Assembly: GCA_050250915.1 (NCBI GenBank)
Contig: JBFWNT010000018.1
Location: 6,665-70,664, forward strand
Direction: 5' to 3'
Origin: Miltoncostaea sp050250915
Lineage (GTDB): Bacteria; Actinomycetota; Thermoleophilia; Miltoncostaeales; Miltoncostaeaceae
DNA: 64,000 nt
Below the pieces are notes generated by a model. It saw nothing but the letters and a program-made list of their open reading frames with translations. It was not told the DNA's origin and did no database searches. Both the position numbers and the translations under genes were made by a program. Within the stretch, counting starts at the first letter, position 1, and each line of letters opens with the position of its first letter. Below, in pieces: positions 54,119-62,497 of this stretch.

Positions 54119-56653
54119 GTGAGCGAGGCGCCACGCGCGCCCCGGCGTCGCCCTGGGCGAGGCGGCCGCCAACCGCGGGTCTCTGCCTTCACGGAGGCGA
54201 CGGCAACCGCCCAGCTTCGCGCGGAGATCGGCGAGCCAACGGTCGGCGAGCGCCGCCAAGGAACCGGCTTCATGTACTGGCGACTCTCAGAGAGCGGCAG
54301 CGGGTTCGCGCTCGCACGCCTGTCGGGCGACGAGATTCGAAAAGGGGAAAGCGCGCTGAGCCAGGTCCAAGCAATCTGGCACACGGCCTCCCAGTTCGAA
54401 CTCAAGCTCGGCCATCTCGTGGTCACCACCAACAGCACGGGAGCCCGACGCTTCGAGTACCGGCCTGATCTCCTGCTCCTCCACGAGCTGATCGCCAACG
54501 GAGAGGTTGACGCGGTGTGTGCGCGTGGCGTGGACCGCATCCACCGAAACGACCTGGTCCGAGCCCAGCTCGAGGATCTGTTCATCAGCAGCGGGACACA
54601 GCTCTACCTGTCCCAGTTCGGGCACCTCGACTGGATACGCGATCTCCACTACTGGCGGCGCAAGAGCAACCAGGCCGAGGAAGAGCGCGACGACATCTTC
54701 AGCCGGACCCACGGCGGGATGATCGCGACCCGCCTCGCGGAGGGGCGCGGACGCCCCGGCGCGCTTCCCTTTGGCTTCTACTACAACCCCGAGTGCGGCG
54801 AGGTCGTCGTCGATCCCGAGCAGTGGCCGTTTGTTGTGATCGTCCACCGCGGCTACGAGGAACTGCATGAGGAGGGCGCGACAGGGGGCCTACGACGCCT
54901 CGAGGAGAAACTCGAGGCACTCGGGTGCCCGATGTCGGTCGGAATGATCGCGAACATGCTGCGCAACCCGATCTACGTCACCGGCGAATACACGGTCTCC
55001 TGGAACGGGCGGCAGGTCACGGCAAACCCGATCAAGATCGCGGCGCCGATCCCGCTGGAGCTCTTCCAGCGCAACCAGGAGCGGCTCGCCCTGAACACGG
55101 GCCGACACAGCGTTACCCCTGTCGGGTTCCTCGCTCTGAATGGAGTCGAGGTCATCCACGACCGTTGCCAAGACCTCCCCGTCGCGAAGGAAGACGCCGC
55201 GAAGTTGCCCCGGACATGCACGTCCCTGGTGCTGCGCGGCAGGCCCACGAGCAGCGCGGACGGTTACGTCTACAGCCACTACCCACGCACCCCCGGGAGC
55301 TGCCGCGGGATGGTCATCCCGCAGAACGTGCTCGAGCCCACAGTGATGCGGGCCCTTCGCCAGCTTGCCGCCAATCGCGAGCTTCAGGAGCAGTGGCGAC
55401 GAGCTCCGCGTGGCGATCCAGCCGAGCGGCCACGGATCCTCAGCCCTGAGGCACGCACCCAGGTGGAGTCGGAGCTGCGGGACCTGGGACTGCTCATCGA
55501 ACACCGCGAGGCGCGTTGGAGCGACCCGAAGCATCCTGACTCGCAGATGACCGCGAGCGAGTTCTCGAAGATCATCTCCCCTCTCCATGAGAAGCGGGAG
55601 CGGCTGAAGCGGCGCCTCAGAATGGACGACGTCCTTGACCCCACGCCTCCGGTCACGCCGCTGGAGAAGGACATGGGCGCGATCGCGCGCGCGGCCGGAC
55701 TCGACGACGAGAGCACCTACGGGGAACTGCTTGAGAAGCTCGAGGAGGTCCTCACGGACGAACCACCGGATGACCCTGATCACCTGCGCCGGAGGGCAGC
55801 GGTGGTCAAGGCCTCCCTGAGCTCCATCCTGATCAAGGACGCGCCCGATGGCTTCACCCTCGAGCTCAGGGGTCCGCTGGTCCCGCCGGGAACGAAGGTC
55901 GTTGGTCCGATCGGCCCGATCGCCTCCGATGGGGGAGCCCTGAAGCCCACCTCCTCCCCGCGTCGCCCGCCATCCGAACTGTCAAGCACGTCCTGGCGTG
56001 ATGGACAGTTCCAAGATGACGAGGAGCCGCTCGATCACCGGATGGTGACCACGACCTACTGGTCCACGCCGGCGGCGCAGCGGCCTAAGCCCCTCAGGCC
56101 GAAGAGGATTGCGCGGCGACCTCGGCTCGACTGGACTCCCCTCTGGGTGTCCACACCCATCTCCTTGCCCTGCCCGGACGCCTCACGCCCACCGGAGGCC
56201 ACCCCGCGCGAGCCGTGGTCGTCCTCGGATCAGGACGTCGCGAAGGAGGCTATCCGCGTCTCCATTCGGTTCACGGGCCGTGGTTGTGGGTTCAACGAGA
56301 CGACCTACGCTCGGGTCCGCAGGGCGCATCCGGAGTTGCCGACGTACGCTTTCGTCGAGCGCGCTCGCCGGAACAGCTGGAAGAGCTGGCCCATCTTTGT
56401 CGGTGAGGCGATCGGCGAGGAGATCAACGACCTGCCGCTCACGGACCTCGCGCGGGATAGGCGCGAGCTGTTGAGGCTGCGCAGCGCCGCAAGGACTGGA
56501 GCCCTCCGCACTGTGAAGTGGGGCTCGTTCCACTACACGCGCCAAGAATGGGTGGATGAGTTCAGGCCGAAGCTGCTCCGCCCCCGATCTCGGGGACCGT
56601 CGGGTCCCCCGCCTCCCTCTCGACCGCCCCTTCGAGGGCGCCCAAAGAGGTAG
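54119..56653 (+). CDS. large serine recombinase with long C-terminal extension
   Basis: 844 residues from GTG 54119 (the frame is open from 53633, 1,006 residues). Catalytic domain (about 50-190): FALARLSGDEIRKGESALSQ with the nucleophile Ser, ARRFEYRPDLLLLHELIANG, GEVDAVCARGVDRIHRNDLV. Recombinase domain (about 215-330): GGMIATRLAEGRGRPGALPF, FGFYYNPECGE, LEALGCPMSVGMIANMLRN. The zinc-ribbon region has an unusual Cys arrangement (CQDLPVAKED, LPRTC, PGSC). After a coiled coil (about 440-520) there is a further 300-residue Pro-rich tail not typical of the family. It could move a nested element; partner attachment sites were not found. Confidence 0.8.
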   Translation: MSEAPRAPRRRPGRGGRQPRVSAFTEATATAQLRAEIGEPTVGERRQGTGFMYWRLSESGSGFALARLSGDEIRKGESALSQVQAIWHTASQFELKLGHLVVTTNSTGARRFEYRPDLLLLHELIANGEVDAVCARGVDRIHRNDLVRAQLEDLFISSGTQLYLSQFGHLDWIRDLHYWRRKSNQAEEERDDIFSRTHGGMIATRLAEGRGRPGALPFGFYYNPECGEVVVDPEQWPFVVIVHRGYEELHEEGATGGLRRLEEKLEALGCPMSVGMIANMLRNPIYVTGEYTVSWNGRQVTANPIKIAAPIPLELFQRNQERLALNTGRHSVTPVGFLALNGVEVIHDRCQDLPVAKEDAAKLPRTCTSLVLRGRPTSSADGYVYSHYPRTPGSCRGMVIPQNVLEPTVMRALRQLAANRELQEQWRRAPRGDPAERPRILSPEARTQVESELRDLGLLIEHREARWSDPKHPDSQMTASEFSKIISPLHEKRERLKRRLRMDDVLDPTPPVTPLEKDMGAIARAAGLDDESTYGELLEKLEEVLTDEPPDDPDHLRRRAAVVKASLSSILIKDAPDGFTLELRGPLVPPGTKVVGPIGPIASDGGALKPTSSPRRPPSELSSTSWRDGQFQDDEEPLDHRMVTTTYWSTPAAQRPKPLRPKRIARRPRLDWTPLWVSTPISLPCPDASRPPEATPREPWSSSDQDVAKEAIRVSIRFTGRGCGFNETTYARVRRAHPELPTYAFVERARRNSWKSWPIFVGEAIGEEINDLPLTDLARDRRELLRLRSAARTGALRTVKWGSFHYTRQEWVDEFRPKLLRPRSRGPSGPPPPSRPPLRGRPKR

Positions 56654-56777
56654 GCGAGCGTCACCTCATACCCACCCACGAGCGCCGCTGCGAGGGTCAC
56701 CGTAAGTTGACGGCTCCGATTCGAGTCGAAGGAGTCGAGGATCTTCCCCAGCGGTGCGGCTGGGAGAGGGCCAGGGA

Positions 56778-56801
56778 TCGCGCCTGCGGAGGCAGGCGCG
56801 A
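56778..56801 (+). terminator. 10-bp stem-loop after the serine recombinase
   Basis: Perfect inverted repeat TCGCGCCTGC (56778-56787) / GCAGGCGCGA (56792-56801), loop GGAG. No T-run, as is common for terminators in GC-rich actinomycetes. The rest of 56654-57012 is empty apart from the -10 of the next gene. Confidence 0.5.
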
Positions 56802-56999
56802 CGCGAACCCGCTGACCGGCTGTAGGCCCCCGCGGCCCACCGAGGTGTCAAGGTCGAGGCGCGCCAAGGGGCGGCGACGGCGCTCATCCTCCGCGGAATC
56901 GCTCTCGCCCACGCTACCCGTTTGACAGCGGCCACGGCGCCCCAAGCCTTTCGTCGGACGGGTCGGCCCTTGGAGAGATCGGCTGTCCGGTCAGATTCT

Positions 57000-57005
57000 T
57001 ACCCT
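57000..57005 (+). promoter_or_regulatory. -10 hexamer TACCCT of the two-helix membrane protein gene
   Basis: TACCCT ends 7 nt before the ATG at 57013; leaderless, as in the backbone. Confidence 0.5.
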
Positions 57006-57012
57006 GCTGCGT

Positions 57013-57729
57013 ATGGCAACCGTCACGGACTGGACCCTGGCGACCATGGCTGGGAAGAAAAAGAAGCCCAAGGTCTTCGTCGGCCCGCCGGAGGCCCAGT
57101 GGAGATTCCTGGTGGTCGTGGTGTCCGTCATCACGCTGTCTGGACTCGTGGCTGTTCTCGTTCCCCGTACTCTGGCCTGGTTCGAGCGACACGATGGCTT
57201 CGCTTCGTTCGCAGGAGCGGCCGTAGCTCTGCTGGCTGTCTTCCTCTCCTTTCTCCAGGCACGCTCAGCGGAACGACGGGCGGAAGCCGCAGAAGGCCGA
57301 GAGCGAGACCAGGCGCAAAACCAGCTTCGAGCCGAGATCGGAGCGATCCTGAGTCCGCTCCCACTCCAGGCCGCGACGACGCCAGACGGTGGCTACTTCC
57401 TCATCCGGGTGTGGAACATCGGCCGTGGTCCCGCCCGCAACATCACAGCCGACGCCAAGGGTCAGGTCTCGGGTGTCTCACTGGCCCCGACCGGCTCAAC
57501 CTCTCACGAGCAGGTCGCTGGACGAGATATGCCTGGCGCTGGCATCGCTCCCTTCTGCGAGTTCCGTTTCCAGGTGCCCAAAGGCTCGATCATCGTGGAC
57601 CAGAACGAGAAGGTCTCGGTTGAGACCTTCAAGGTGACGATCACTTGGGACGACAACCTCGGGTCAGGAGAGGTCGTCTACCAGACAACGGGCCACCCCG
57701 GGCACTCACCGACTCCGTTCATTCTCTAG
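57013..57729 (+). CDS. membrane protein with beta-rich domain, unknown function
   Basis: 238 residues. Lys-rich head (MAGKKKKPK at residue 12), two membrane helices (about 32-53, FLVVVVSVITLSGLVAVLV, and 64-83), then a charged helix (RSAERRAEAAEGRERDQAQNQL) and a beta-sandwich-like domain (YFLIRVWNIGRGPARNIT, FCEFRFQVPKGSIIVDQNEK, VTITWDDNLG). This two-helix/coiled-coil/beta layout occurs in many genomic-island proteins of unknown role. The start is set by TACCCT 7 nt upstream. Confidence 0.65.
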   Translation: MATVTDWTLATMAGKKKKPKVFVGPPEAQWRFLVVVVSVITLSGLVAVLVPRTLAWFERHDGFASFAGAAVALLAVFLSFLQARSAERRAEAAEGRERDQAQNQLRAEIGAILSPLPLQAATTPDGGYFLIRVWNIGRGPARNITADAKGQVSGVSLAPTGSTSHEQVAGRDMPGAGIAPFCEFRFQVPKGSIIVDQNEKVSVETFKVTITWDDNLGSGEVVYQTTGHPGHSPTPFIL

Positions 57730-57866
57730 ACGGATCGAGAGGCCCGAGGGAGACTCTGCGGCCTATCGGTGCTCCTGATGCAGTGGGTGCAAGCAGAACC
57801 GCACGCCACAGGACGTCTGTAGTCGCACATCATCAGGAAGCTCCGGGTGATCAAAGGGGAGTCCCT

Positions 57867-58349
57867 GAGGCGATCTGTCTGGACTGGGAGCGCCGTGGGG
57901 TGAAGACCGCGACTGGCCAGAGCGCCTTCCACTCGGCCAACCTGAAGAAGATCCTGATGCGTTGGCGCTACGCAGGCATCCGAGAGGACCTGGGTGAGCC
58001 CGTGGGGCCCGCTGTGTGGCCAGCGATCGTGACCGAGGATGAGCTTCGGGCCGTGCGGGCGACCCTAATGACCGACGAGAAGCGGCCCTACCTCTCCCGC
58101 ACCTACATGCTCAAGGGGCTGCTGGTCTGCGGTCAGTGCGGCCACAGGATGCAGGGGAACTACGGCTCCAAGGGTCTGGTGCGTTACCAGTGCCAAAAGC
58201 AGGCGAACATCACGGCCTGTGGCAAGACCACCGTCCAGGCCCGCTACTTGGAGCCCTGGATCTGGGAGCAGTTCTACGGGCGGGTCGACAAGGACGACCT
58301 GGCTGGCGCCGGCGATCCTTCGCTCAGCGCGCAGGCGGCCTCAGACTAG
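57867..58349 (+). pseudogene. serine recombinase C-terminal fragment
   Basis: Opens with EAICLDWERRGVKTATG (recombinase-domain helix) and ILMRWRYAGIREDLGEP, then the zinc ribbon LLVCGQCGHRMQGNY, VRYQCQKQ, ITACGKTTVQARYLEPWIW, which the neighbouring full-length recombinase lacks in this form. The catalytic Ser domain is missing and the preceding frame is not coding. The stop shares CTAG with the convergent XRE gene. Remnant of a different recombinase from the one at 54-56.6 kb. Confidence 0.65.
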
Positions 58350-58663
58350 CCCTCAGGTCCGGCGGCGAGCGCGTCGTAGACACGATCGAGGAACTCTCGA
58401 TCGGCCCGGATGGCCTGGAGCACGCTCGCCTGGCGGGTCTCAACAAAGAAGTCGTTGGGCAGGCTGAGGGCGTCTGCCACTCGCCCGGCAAGCTGACCCG
58501 AGATCTCCCGCCCCTGCGACGCGCTCGCAACCCGCGAGAGATGGGCGACATCGACGCCGACCTGCCGCGCGAGCTCGCGAAGACTCATCCCGCTCGCCGC
58601 CAGAAGTGGAGGCAGCTCATCCGGGAAGGGCCGCGAGGCTCGAGGGGCTCCACGTGCGCTCAC
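58346..58663 (-). CDS. small XRE-family regulator of the element
   Basis: 105 residues. Helix-turn-helix at about 15-75: LPPLLAASGMSLRELARQVG, VDVAHLSRVASAS, GRVADALSLPNDFFVETRQ. The ending LQAIRADREFLDRVYDALAA is a short helical tail. GTG 58663 is preferred over longer starts because TAGTGT ends 8 nt upstream. It lies beside the integrase and is a likely regulator of excision or of cargo. Tail-to-tail with a recombinase fragment through a shared CTAG. Confidence 0.75.
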   Translation of the reverse strand: MSARGAPRASRPFPDELPPLLAASGMSLRELARQVGVDVAHLSRVASASQGREISGQLAGRVADALSLPNDFFVETRQASVLQAIRADREFLDRVYDALAAGPEG

Positions 58664-58671
58664 ACGAGAGG

Positions 58672-58677
58672 ACACTA
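58672..58677 (-). promoter_or_regulatory. -10 hexamer TAGTGT of the element's XRE gene
   Basis: Reverse-strand TAGTGT ends 8 nt before the GTG at 58663. Confidence 0.5.
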
Positions 58678-58806
58678 CCGCGGTCTCACTCAACGAATGT
58701 CCGCCCAAGGCGCGTGCGCTGCTCACCTCGTCGAGCCTTCCGGGACGACCCTCCCGACAGCGACTCAGCGGCGAACACGAAGGCACGTGGGTCGCCTGCG
58801 AGCGAC

Positions 58807-60024
58807 TCACGTCGTCCGCCGATCACGGCCCTCATCGAAGAAGCGGATCACGTCCTCGCGAAGGATGACGAGAGGCGCGACCGGCTCGTTGGGAAGCACG
58901 TGGGCGTAGACCCGATGAAGACTGGTGAGGTTCGAATGGCCTGCGATGTCCCGGACCATCGCGTCGGGCACGTTGGCGGCCAGCAGGCGTGAGAGGAAGC
59001 GGTGGCGCAGGTCGTGGGGGCCGATCGTGCTCGGCAGGCCGGCGGCCTTGCTCGCCCTCATCATCGCCTTGTAGATGCTGTTGTGAGTGAGGGGGCCTCC
59101 GGTCCTCGGGTGAGGAAAGAGCAGTCGTTGGCCTCGGGACGGCGAGAGGTCGAGGAGAGGGATCAGCGGTGCGAGTTCCCGGGTGATCGGGATGAACCGG
59201 TGTCCGGCGGTCCCGCCCTTGGTCCTCGGGATCCAGATGCGCCCCCTGGCGACGTCGACGTCAGCACGTCGGATGCCCTTCAGCTCGCAGAAGCGGACCC
59301 CCGTGAGGGCCATGAACATCACCGGCTTCAGATGGGGGCTCGGCAAGGTTCGGCCAGGGCGATTGCGCAGGTGCTCGAGCATCGCCTCGACCTCCGCGTG
59401 TGTCGGGCAGACGGAGCCGGCCGCACCGTCCTCATGGATCTCGCTCGCGGCGGGCCCTCGTGCCTTCTTCGCCCAGCGTAGGTTGCGGCTGTCGGCGGGG
59501 TTCGGCTCGATGTCGAAGCGGCCAAGCGCACTGCGGTACTGGCCGAAGTACTGAGCGCGAGTGCTCGGCGCAAGGTGCAGGTTGGCAAGGTGCCAAGCCT
59601 GCAAGTCCTGCCAGCGCATCTCTTCGATGAAGATCGAGCCGAGCTCGCCGAGGTTGGCGATACCGTTCCTCCAGTTGCGCACCGTCTCCGGGGCCAGACC
59701 CACTCGCCTCTCCTCAAGCGTCTGCTCAAGGGCTTGGAGCAGGGGCGTCCCGACTGCCTTGATGGGTTCGCGCGGATCCTCACCGGCCGCGAGCCGGAGG
59801 CGGATCGCGTCCCGACGAGCCTTGGCCTCGCGCATGGTGGAGAAGGTGCCGCCCGTGAGCGGCTTGCTCCCCCGACCGCCCACGCGGTAGCGGACCACGT
59901 AGCGGACGTCAGTCAGCGGCTCGGACCTGCCCGCCTGGGGCCGGCCCGTCCGGGCGGTCAGGCCGCGGGTGACCCACTTGCCGCTCGGGTCCTTGCCCCT
60001 TGTGAGGATGTGTGCGGAGCCCAT
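58807..60024 (-). CDS. int: tyrosine recombinase, integrase of the element
   Basis: 405 residues from ATG 60024. AP2-like arm-binding head (VTRGLTARTGRPQ, YVVRYRVGGRGSKPLTG), SAM-like core-binding domain (about 110-190), and catalytic domain: Arg I in ALTGVRFCELKGI, Lys in PRTKGGTAG, H-x-x-R in GPHDLRHRFLSRLL, His in DIAGHSNLTSLHR and nucleophile Tyr in RVYAHVLPNE. All six catalytic positions are present, so it should be active. Phage-type integrases of this kind use tRNA 3' ends. It overlaps the excisionase by 4 bp (ATGA), so both are made together. Confidence 0.93.
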   Translation of the reverse strand: MGSAHILTRGKDPSGKWVTRGLTARTGRPQAGRSEPLTDVRYVVRYRVGGRGSKPLTGGTFSTMREAKARRDAIRLRLAAGEDPREPIKAVGTPLLQALEQTLEERRVGLAPETVRNWRNGIANLGELGSIFIEEMRWQDLQAWHLANLHLAPSTRAQYFGQYRSALGRFDIEPNPADSRNLRWAKKARGPAASEIHEDGAAGSVCPTHAEVEAMLEHLRNRPGRTLPSPHLKPVMFMALTGVRFCELKGIRRADVDVARGRIWIPRTKGGTAGHRFIPITRELAPLIPLLDLSPSRGQRLLFPHPRTGGPLTHNSIYKAMMRASKAAGLPSTIGPHDLRHRFLSRLLAANVPDAMVRDIAGHSNLTSLHRVYAHVLPNEPVAPLVILREDVIRFFDEGRDRRTT

Positions 60025-60248
60025 CAGCGGGCCTCCGGCTGGGTCTCGCAACTCCGGATGAAGGCGAGCACCTCGTCGCGGTAGGCGTAGACCTTGCGCA
60101 GGCCGGGGATCCGCACGAGCGTGACGCAGCGGAAGATCCGCTCCGCAGTGGCCTCTGCGACCCCGAGCTCGTCCCGCATCCGGCGCTGGTCGATCAGCGT
60201 CGGCAGAGGCGGCAGGGCCTCCTCGATCGTGACTGCCGTATCTGTCAT
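60024..60248 (-). CDS. xis: excisionase-like DNA-binding protein
   Basis: 74 residues. Winged-helix/MerR-like layout: LPTLIDQRRMRDELGVAEATAERIF (helix-turn-helix, given as LIDQRRMRDELGV plus AEATAERIF) and IPGLRKVYAYRDEVLAFIRSC (wing and last helix). Small helix-turn-helix genes next to and overlapping a tyrosine integrase are usually excisionases that set the direction of recombination. ATG 60248. The 350 nt upstream hold only attR and probable arm sites. Confidence 0.75.
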   Translation of the reverse strand: MTDTAVTIEEALPPLPTLIDQRRMRDELGVAEATAERIFRCVTLVRIPGLRKVYAYRDEVLAFIRSCETQPEAR

Positions 60249-60572
60249 GGCGGCTCCTTCGCCGTCGTCCGCGGGGTGGGATCAGTCCCTTCACCCCCTT
60301 GCGATTGCGAACGTACGACGCCCTTCGGCGACCGCTTGCAGCTAGCCGAAAGTCGGCCCGGACGGGCCGCCAGGCGCGCTTGGTCTCCCCTCCCACGAGG
60401 CGAGAAACAGGTGCCCCGTGGGCCTGCCTGACTAGGGTCGGCGCATGGACTACCCCGCCCCCTCAAGCCCCGCCAAGCCCCGCTGGCGTGATGTCCCAGT
60501 GTGTCCCCGGCCGTGCGTGGTCCTTCCGGGAAACTTCCCGGATGCAGGGGAAACAGAGAGCTCCGACGAGTC

Positions 60573-60599
60573 TGCAGGTTCGAGTCCTGCCCGAGGAGT
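60573..60599 (+). repeat. attR core of the integrative element
   Basis: 27 nt identical to the 3' end of tRNA-Asn at 30,908-30,934. No tRNA precedes it, so this is the displaced 3' fragment at the right end of the element. Confidence 0.88.
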
Positions 60600-60674
60600 T
60601 CCACCCGGGAGGGTCCGGCGGCGGCGGGTTTGCCATCGGCGGCGAACGTCGCCCCTCCCCGGGCAGGCGCGGCG

Positions 60675-60715
60675 GGGAACGCACGGACGCCGAGGCCGTC
60701 CGGCGCTGCGTTCCC
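60675..60715 (+). terminator. nested stem-loop behind attR
   Basis: Outer stem GGGAACGCA (60675-60683) / TGCGTTCCC (60707-60715), inner stem CGGACG (60684-60689) / CGTCCG (60697-60702). Before the element inserted, this lay about 80 nt behind tRNA-Asn, so it may have been the original tRNA terminator. Confidence 0.45.
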
Positions 60716-60786
60716 GCGCCCCGAGCCCCCGGGCCGCGCCGCCCGTGGGCGGGGTCGCCCGCGGGCCGCGCTCGACATAGGCTCGC

Positions 60787-62436
60787 ATGCGTGACCCCCG
60801 GACCCACGACATCGTGGACGATCGCGGCGGGCGGCCCCCGGTGAGCCGGGGGCGGCCCCGGCGGTGGGCGCGCGACGCGGGTCTGGTCGCCATCGCGGCG
60901 CTCGCCGCGCTGCCGGCCGCCGCGGAGGGCGCCGCCCGGGTCTACTGGACGAACGACGCCGGCAACTCGATCGGCTTCGCCAACCTCGCCGGCGAGGGCG
61001 CGGGGAACGTGCCGATCGGCGGGGCCACGCTCTCCGGCCCGCAGGGGATGGCGATCGACCCTGCCGCCGGGCGGCTCTACTGGGCCAACTACGACGGCAA
61101 CAAGATCTCGTTCGCCAACCTCGACGGCACGGGCGGCGGCGACCTGCGCACCGCCGGCGCCACCGTGGCCTCGCCGTACGGCGTCGCGATCGACCCGGCG
61201 GGCGGGCGGATCTACTGGGCCAACGCCCCCGGCGGCGGCGGCAGCCGGATCTCGTTCGCCGCGCTCGACGGAAGCGGCGGGGGCGACCTCAACACGGCGG
61301 GGGCGACCGCGCTGAGCAATCCGCTGGGTGTGGCCGTCGACCCGGCGGGCGGGCGGGTCTACTGGGCCAACTACGGCGCCGGGAAGATCTCCTTCGCCCG
61401 CCTCGACGGCAGCGGCGGCGCCGACATCCCCACGGCGGGCGCCACGGTCAACGGTCCCGCCGGAGTCGCGCTCGACCCCGGCACGGGGCGGATCTACTGG
61501 GCGAATCTCAACGGCGACACGATCTCGTTCGCGGCCCTGGACGGCACGGGTGGCGGCGACCTCCCCACCGCGGGGGCCACGGTCAATGACCCCGAGGGGG
61601 TCGCGATCGACCCCGAGGCGAGGACCGTCTACTGGGCCAACTACGGCGCACCGGCCATCTCGTTCGCCCGTCTCGACGGGAGCGGCGGCGGCAACGTGGT
61701 GACGACCGGCGCAACCGTGAGCGAGGCCGGGTTCCCCGCGCTGCTCGTCCCACCCGCGGCGGCGGGCGCCCCCGCGATCACGGGCGCCGGTCCCCCCGGC
61801 TCGGTGCTGTCCTGCACCGCCGGCTCCTGGGCCCCGGACGTGTCAGGCGCGTTCCTCTACCGGGCGCCCCGGGCGCTCCAGCACCGGTGGAGCCGGGACG
61901 GCGCGGAGATCGCCGGCGCAACCGCGCCGACCTACATCGCGCTCGCAGCCGGCGAATACCGCTGCATCGTCAGTGCCTCGAACGCGGCGGGAGAGGCGTC
62001 GCAGACCAGCACGCCCGTGCGTGTCCAGCCATCACCGCCGCGCACCTTCGGCCCCCGGACCCTGGTTGCGCTGAGGCTGGCGCCGAGCCGCATCGGACCG
62101 AGGGGGCCGGTGAGGCTGGTGGTGCTCAACCGCAACCCCTTCCCCGTCCGGGGCAGGATCACCGGGACGACGGTCCGCCGCCTCACACCGGGCCCCCGAG
62201 CCCGGCGCGTCGCCCTGCGCCCCGCGCGTTTCCGGCTCGAGGCCGGCGCGAGGGCCACCGTCGCCGTGGCGCTGCCACGGGCACTGCGGCGGCCGTTCGC
62301 GCGGGCCGGACGCCTCCCGCTGCGGCTGAGCATGCGTCTGACGGACCCGGCCGGGGTCGCGCGCTCCGTCAGGGCGACGGTGGTGCCGAGGCTGCGGCCC
62401 GCCCCGCCCCGTGACGGGCGCCTGCCGCCGGCCTGA
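60787..62436 (+). CDS. secreted repeat protein, beta-propeller-like (YWAN repeats)
   Basis: 549 residues. Signal segment at about 30-48 (LVAIAALAALPAAAEGA). Residues about 50-320 hold six to seven repeats of about 42-46 residues with the core GVAIDPAGGRIYWANYDG, then ISFANLDGTGGGDL, like the low-density-lipoprotein receptor YWTD repeats that close into a six-bladed propeller. An Ig-like domain with two Cys (LSCTAGSW, YRCIVSASN) follows, then an Arg/Pro-rich beta-strand region. TAGGCT (60778-60783) lies just upstream; GTG 60841 is an alternative start. Likely a cell-surface binding protein; ligand unknown. Confidence 0.78.
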   Translation: MRDPRTHDIVDDRGGRPPVSRGRPRRWARDAGLVAIAALAALPAAAEGAARVYWTNDAGNSIGFANLAGEGAGNVPIGGATLSGPQGMAIDPAAGRLYWANYDGNKISFANLDGTGGGDLRTAGATVASPYGVAIDPAGGRIYWANAPGGGGSRISFAALDGSGGGDLNTAGATALSNPLGVAVDPAGGRVYWANYGAGKISFARLDGSGGADIPTAGATVNGPAGVALDPGTGRIYWANLNGDTISFAALDGTGGGDLPTAGATVNDPEGVAIDPEARTVYWANYGAPAISFARLDGSGGGNVVTTGATVSEAGFPALLVPPAAAGAPAITGAGPPGSVLSCTAGSWAPDVSGAFLYRAPRALQHRWSRDGAEIAGATAPTYIALAAGEYRCIVSASNAAGEASQTSTPVRVQPSPPRTFGPRTLVALRLAPSRIGPRGPVRLVVLNRNPFPVRGRITGTTVRRLTPGPRARRVALRPARFRLEAGARATVAVALPRALRRPFARAGRLPLRLSMRLTDPAGVARSVRATVVPRLRPAPPRDGRLPPA

Positions 62437-62497
62437 GCGGGCAAGCCCCAGACCCGCACGAACCCCGGGCGATCAACGTGTACGGTTCCGCCGCGAC

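Larger units (their letters stand above)
30908..60599. mobile_element. 29.7-kb integrative element in tRNA-Asn
   Basis: Bounded by a 27-bp exact direct repeat derived from the tRNA-Asn 3' end. A tyrosine integrase and an overlapping excisionase gene lie at the right end, with the excisionase start 325 bp from the repeat. Base composition is clearly lower in GC at the left end (31-36 kb) than in the flanks. Cargo: a helix-turn-helix/nuclease pair, secreted proteins, ECF sigma modules, an AAA+ operon, serine recombinases and many decayed genes. No conjugation relaxase, T4SS, replication initiator or phage structural gene is seen, so it is either non-mobilising, helper-dependent or decayed. Confidence 0.85.

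Noticed and set aside
30908..60599. Prophage or conjugative element
   Set aside because: No capsid, terminase, portal, relaxase, coupling protein or replication gene was found; only integration functions are clear.
60299..60844. Open frame spanning attR and the right border
   Set aside because: It crosses the tRNA fragment and the nested hairpin, has no domain and would begin in the excisionase promoter region.
60787..61740. Repeats at 61 kb as a CRISPR or satellite
   Set aside because: The period equals a protein repeat of 42-46 codons in a continuous frame with a signal peptide.
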